7,340 nucleotides of DNA. It comes from Fidelibacterota bacterium. Its GTDB lineage: Bacteria > Bipolaricaulota > Bipolaricaulia > Bipolaricaulales > Bipolaricaulaceae. The notes beneath the pieces are model-generated. The model searched no databases, was not told the DNA's origin, and saw nothing but the letters and a program-made list of their open reading frames with translations. Positions 5,964 through 7,340 of the stretch are shown here, piece by piece. Position numbers and translations under genes: made by a program. The stretch spans positions 1 to 7,340 of the forward strand of contig JAJRVI010000175.1 of the NCBI GenBank assembly GCA_024277405.1. Reading direction: 5' to 3'. Numbering within the stretch: the stretch's first letter is position 1; each line of letters starts with the position of its first letter.

Positions 5964-7016
5964 TCAGGCCGACGTGATCTCCAGCATCCGCTCGAGGGCC
6001 GCCCGGGCCGGGTCGCGGATCTCCGGCGGCACCTCCACGACGTTCCGCTCCTCCCCCCGCAACAGCCCCTCGAGGATCGCGGCGAGATCCCCCGGGCGCG
6101 TGAGCGACATGTAGCTGCAGAAGGGTGGGACCTCGGCGAGGGAGAAGACCTCCTTGTCGGGGTTCTCCTTGTTCAGGCGGGCCACAAGCCGTTCCTCCGT
6201 CCCCACGGCCCAGGCCGATCCCGGCGGCGAGGCGGATACCGTCCTGATGATGTAGGAGGTGGAACCGACCTCGTCCGCGAGCTCCACCACCTCGGGGCGG
6301 CACTCGGGGTGGACGACGACCCTCACGCCGGGGCGCTCCCGCCGCACCCGCTCCACGTCCTCGGGGAGGAAGCGCACGTGCACGTTACACGTCCCCCGCC
6401 AGAGGATGAGCCGCGCCCGCGCGAATCTCTCCCGGTCGAGATCCGGAAACCGGGGGTCCCAGACGGCGATGTCGTCGTCGGGGATCCCGAGCCTCCGCGC
6501 GGTGTTCCTCCCCAGGTATTGGTCGGGGACGAACAGGACCCGGGGGCGTTGGGAAAAGGCCCAGCGGAGCACCGCCTCCGCGCTCGAGGAGGTGCAACAG
6601 GCCCCGCCCTTCTCCCCCACGAACGCCTTGACGTCAGCGGTGGTGTTAACGTAGGCCACGGGAAGCACCTCCCGATCCGGATCCATGATCCCCGAGAGCG
6701 CCCGCCAGAGCTCGACCAGGGAGGGGTAGTCGATGGTATGGGCGAGGAAGCAGCCCGCGTCCTCCCGCGGGATGAGGACCCGCTGGCCCTCTCGCGCCAG
6801 AACGGCGGCGGTCTCGGCCATGAAGTGCACCCCGCAGAACACGATCCAGCGCGCCGCCGAGGCCGCCGCCCGGCGGGAGAGCTCCAGCGAATCCCCCCGG
6901 AAATCGGCGACGTCCACGATCTCGTCCCGCTGGTAATGGTGGGCGAGGATGAGGAGCATCTCCCCCAGGACGCGCCGCGCCTCCGCCACTACATCGGCTA
7001 CCGCAAGCCCCCCCAT
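5964..7016 (-). CDS. nadA: Quinolinate synthase NadA
   Basis: NadA is the cytoplasmic [4Fe-4S] enzyme that condenses iminoaspartate with dihydroxyacetone phosphate to quinolinate, the pyridine precursor in de novo NAD synthesis. The 350-residue product has the family landmarks in order: LLILAHHYQRDEIVDVADF (21-39), GDSLELSR (41-48), FCGVHFMAETA (60-70), YVNTTADVKA (122-131), CCTSSSA (140-146), FVPDQYLG (162-169), VVVHPEC (233-239), GSTSYII (251-257), VGTE (271-274) and PPFCSYM (297-303). The three cluster ligands expected by comparison with Thermotoga maritima NadA are Cys89 (EDAGC), Cys239 (HPEC) and Cys300 (PPFC); all are present, so the enzyme looks intact. Length matches the short NadA class. 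The ATG at 7016 places LAHHY at the usual distance from the N-terminus; GGTGAG lies directly before it. Neither nadB nor nadC is in the window, so the partner L-aspartate oxidase or dehydrogenase must lie elsewhere. Confidence 0.97.
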   Translation of the reverse strand: MGGLAVADVVAEARRVLGEMLLILAHHYQRDEIVDVADFRGDSLELSRRAAASAARWIVFCGVHFMAETAAVLAREGQRVLIPREDAGCFLAHTIDYPSLVELWRALSGIMDPDREVLPVAYVNTTADVKAFVGEKGGACCTSSSAEAVLRWAFSQRPRVLFVPDQYLGRNTARRLGIPDDDIAVWDPRFPDLDRERFARARLILWRGTCNVHVRFLPEDVERVRRERPGVRVVVHPECRPEVVELADEVGSTSYIIRTVSASPPGSAWAVGTEERLVARLNKENPDKEVFSLAEVPPFCSYMSLTRPGDLAAILEGLLRGEERNVVEVPPEIRDPARAALERMLEITSA

Positions 7017-7024
7017 CTCACCAC

Positions 7025-7030
7025 ATTTTA
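7025..7030 (-). promoter_or_regulatory. Putative -10 element (TAAAAT) for nadA
   Basis: The minus strand reads GTAAAATG here, the same octamer seen on the plus strand at 245-252 before the ribbon-helix-helix gene. If used as a -10, transcription would start near 7018, within 2-3 nt of the nadA ATG, giving an almost leaderless message. No clear -35 is visible. Confidence 0.3.
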
Positions 7031-7091
7031 CACCCGCCCGCGTCGCCGGGGCCTTCGAGCGGCGCGGCGTGATGCCTCATAAATGCGTGTT

Positions 7092-7106
7092 ACCGAAGGC
7101 TTCGGT
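7092..7106. repeat. 15-bp inverted repeat ACCGAAG-G-CTTCGGT in the nadA/UPF0175 intergenic region
   Basis: ACCGAAG (7092-7098) and CTTCGGT (7100-7106) are exact inverted copies around a single central G. Its position between two divergent genes suits an operator for a dimeric regulator; a small hairpin is the alternative. The rest of the 188-nt intergenic stretch (7017-7204) holds only promoter-like AT-rich patches. Confidence 0.4.
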
Positions 7107-7118
7107 CTTGCCCCCTAA

Positions 7119-7147
7119 TTGGGTTACTTTCGCAGCCGCCATAAATA
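7119..7147 (+). promoter_or_regulatory. Weak candidate promoter for the UPF0175 gene
   Basis: TTGGGT (7119-7124) and TAAATA (7142-7147) are separated by 17 nt, the optimal spacing for a sigma-70 promoter. The -10 lies in the most AT-rich patch of the window's right end. Predicted start is near 7154, about 50 nt before GTG 7205. Both hexamers are imperfect. Confidence 0.3.
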
Positions 7148-7204
7148 TCTTTCCTCCGGCAGCTCCAGCACCCGCCGGTTCAGCTGGAAATTCCGGGGGA
7201 AGTC

Positions 7205-7340
7205 GTGAGCGCTTTGAAGCCACCGCCTGAGGAAGTGCAACGGGAACTGCGCAAGGAACTGGCCTTAGCTCTATACGAGCGGGGTGTGCTCTCGTTGGGC
7301 AAGGCCCGCAAGTTGGCCGGGATGACCCGCTGGCAGTTCC
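7205..7340 (+). CDS. UPF0175 family protein, N-terminal part (cut by right edge)
   Basis: The visible 45 codons from GTG 7205 contain LALALYERGVLSLGKARKLA followed by GMTRWQF. This is the hallmark of UPF0175, small helix-turn-helix-like proteins that often act as antitoxins next to PIN-domain toxins. The only canonical start in the open frame is GTG 7205, with GGGGGA 4 nt upstream. However, the frame stays open back to a TAA at 7142-7144, and the codons just before GTG read VQLEIPGEVVSALK. That looks like the N-terminal strand that family members carry, so the real start may be a non-standard codon or the 5' end may be damaged. Eleven of the 45 visible codons end in A or T, and five of eight leucines use TTG, TTA or CTA, unlike the CTC/CTG habit of neighbouring genes; this hints at separate origin. 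A toxin gene might follow beyond the edge. Confidence 0.8.
   Translation, partial: MSALKPPPEEVQRELRKELALALYERGVLSLGKARKLAGMTRWQF

Noticed and set aside
6309..7082. Open frame antisense to nadA
   Set aside because: Shadow of a conserved enzyme in GC-rich DNA; the composition is atypical for a protein.
6949..7230. Plus-strand frame of 93 codons spanning the nadA 5' end and the intergenic region
   Set aside because: It starts inside nadA in antisense and ends within the UPF0175 frame. The composition changes midway and no ribosome site is visible.
1..7340. CRISPR array, tRNA, rRNA, insertion sequence or prophage elements
   Set aside because: I saw no regularly spaced repeats, no cloverleaf-like segment, no transposase motif and no target-site duplication in the window.

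Overview
The window is GC-rich bacterial DNA with strong G/C bias at third codon positions, tightly packed genes and recognisable Shine-Dalgarno sites. The gene set (nfeD-floA pair, quinolinate synthase, a UPF0282 metallo-beta-lactamase-fold protein best known from archaea and thermophiles, a small ribbon-helix-helix protein and a UPF0175 protein) suggests a thermophilic or deep-branching anaerobic bacterium, possibly a Bipolaricaulota/Acetothermia-type lineage. That placement is a low-confidence impression, not something the sequence proves.

Left part (1-504): the N-terminal 72 codons of an ABC transporter ATPase on the minus strand run off the left edge. A divergent 70-residue putative ribbon-helix-helix (CopG-like) protein follows on the plus strand.

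Central minus-strand cluster (about 4191 down to 492): a UPF0282 MBL-fold hydrolase, a roughly 100-nt gap with a GC-rich hairpin, then a tight block of nfeD (membrane serine protease, ClpP class) and floA (flotillin-like scaffold; 4-nt ATGA overlap), and a 51-residue small ORF starting 5 nt after the floA stop codon. The small ORF runs 13 nt into the 3' end of the convergent ribbon-helix-helix gene. nfeD and floA form the known membrane-microdomain / membrane-quality-control pair; the small ORF may be a third member.

Plus-strand gene at 4245-5840: a secreted, cysteine-rich 531-residue protein. It has a signal peptide, an N-terminal region resembling C39-like cysteine peptidases with a dockerin-like calcium loop close behind the nucleophile region, a middle domain I do not recognise, and a C-terminal CARDB domain. 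It is divergent from the UPF0282 gene, and a perfect 10-bp palindrome containing TATACT on both strands lies between them.

Right part (5841-7340): a bidirectional terminator-like hairpin and a run of tandem palindromes separate the secreted-protein gene from convergent nadA (quinolinate synthase, NAD biosynthesis). Beyond nadA lies a 188-nt divergent intergenic region and the start of a UPF0175 (antitoxin-like) gene, cut by the right edge, whose codon use is visibly less GC-rich than its neighbours.

Most of the window is ordinary chromosome. I do not see a complete undescribed system. The items most worth a second look are the C39-like/CARDB secreted protein, the small ORF behind floA, and the odd 5' end of the UPF0175 gene.
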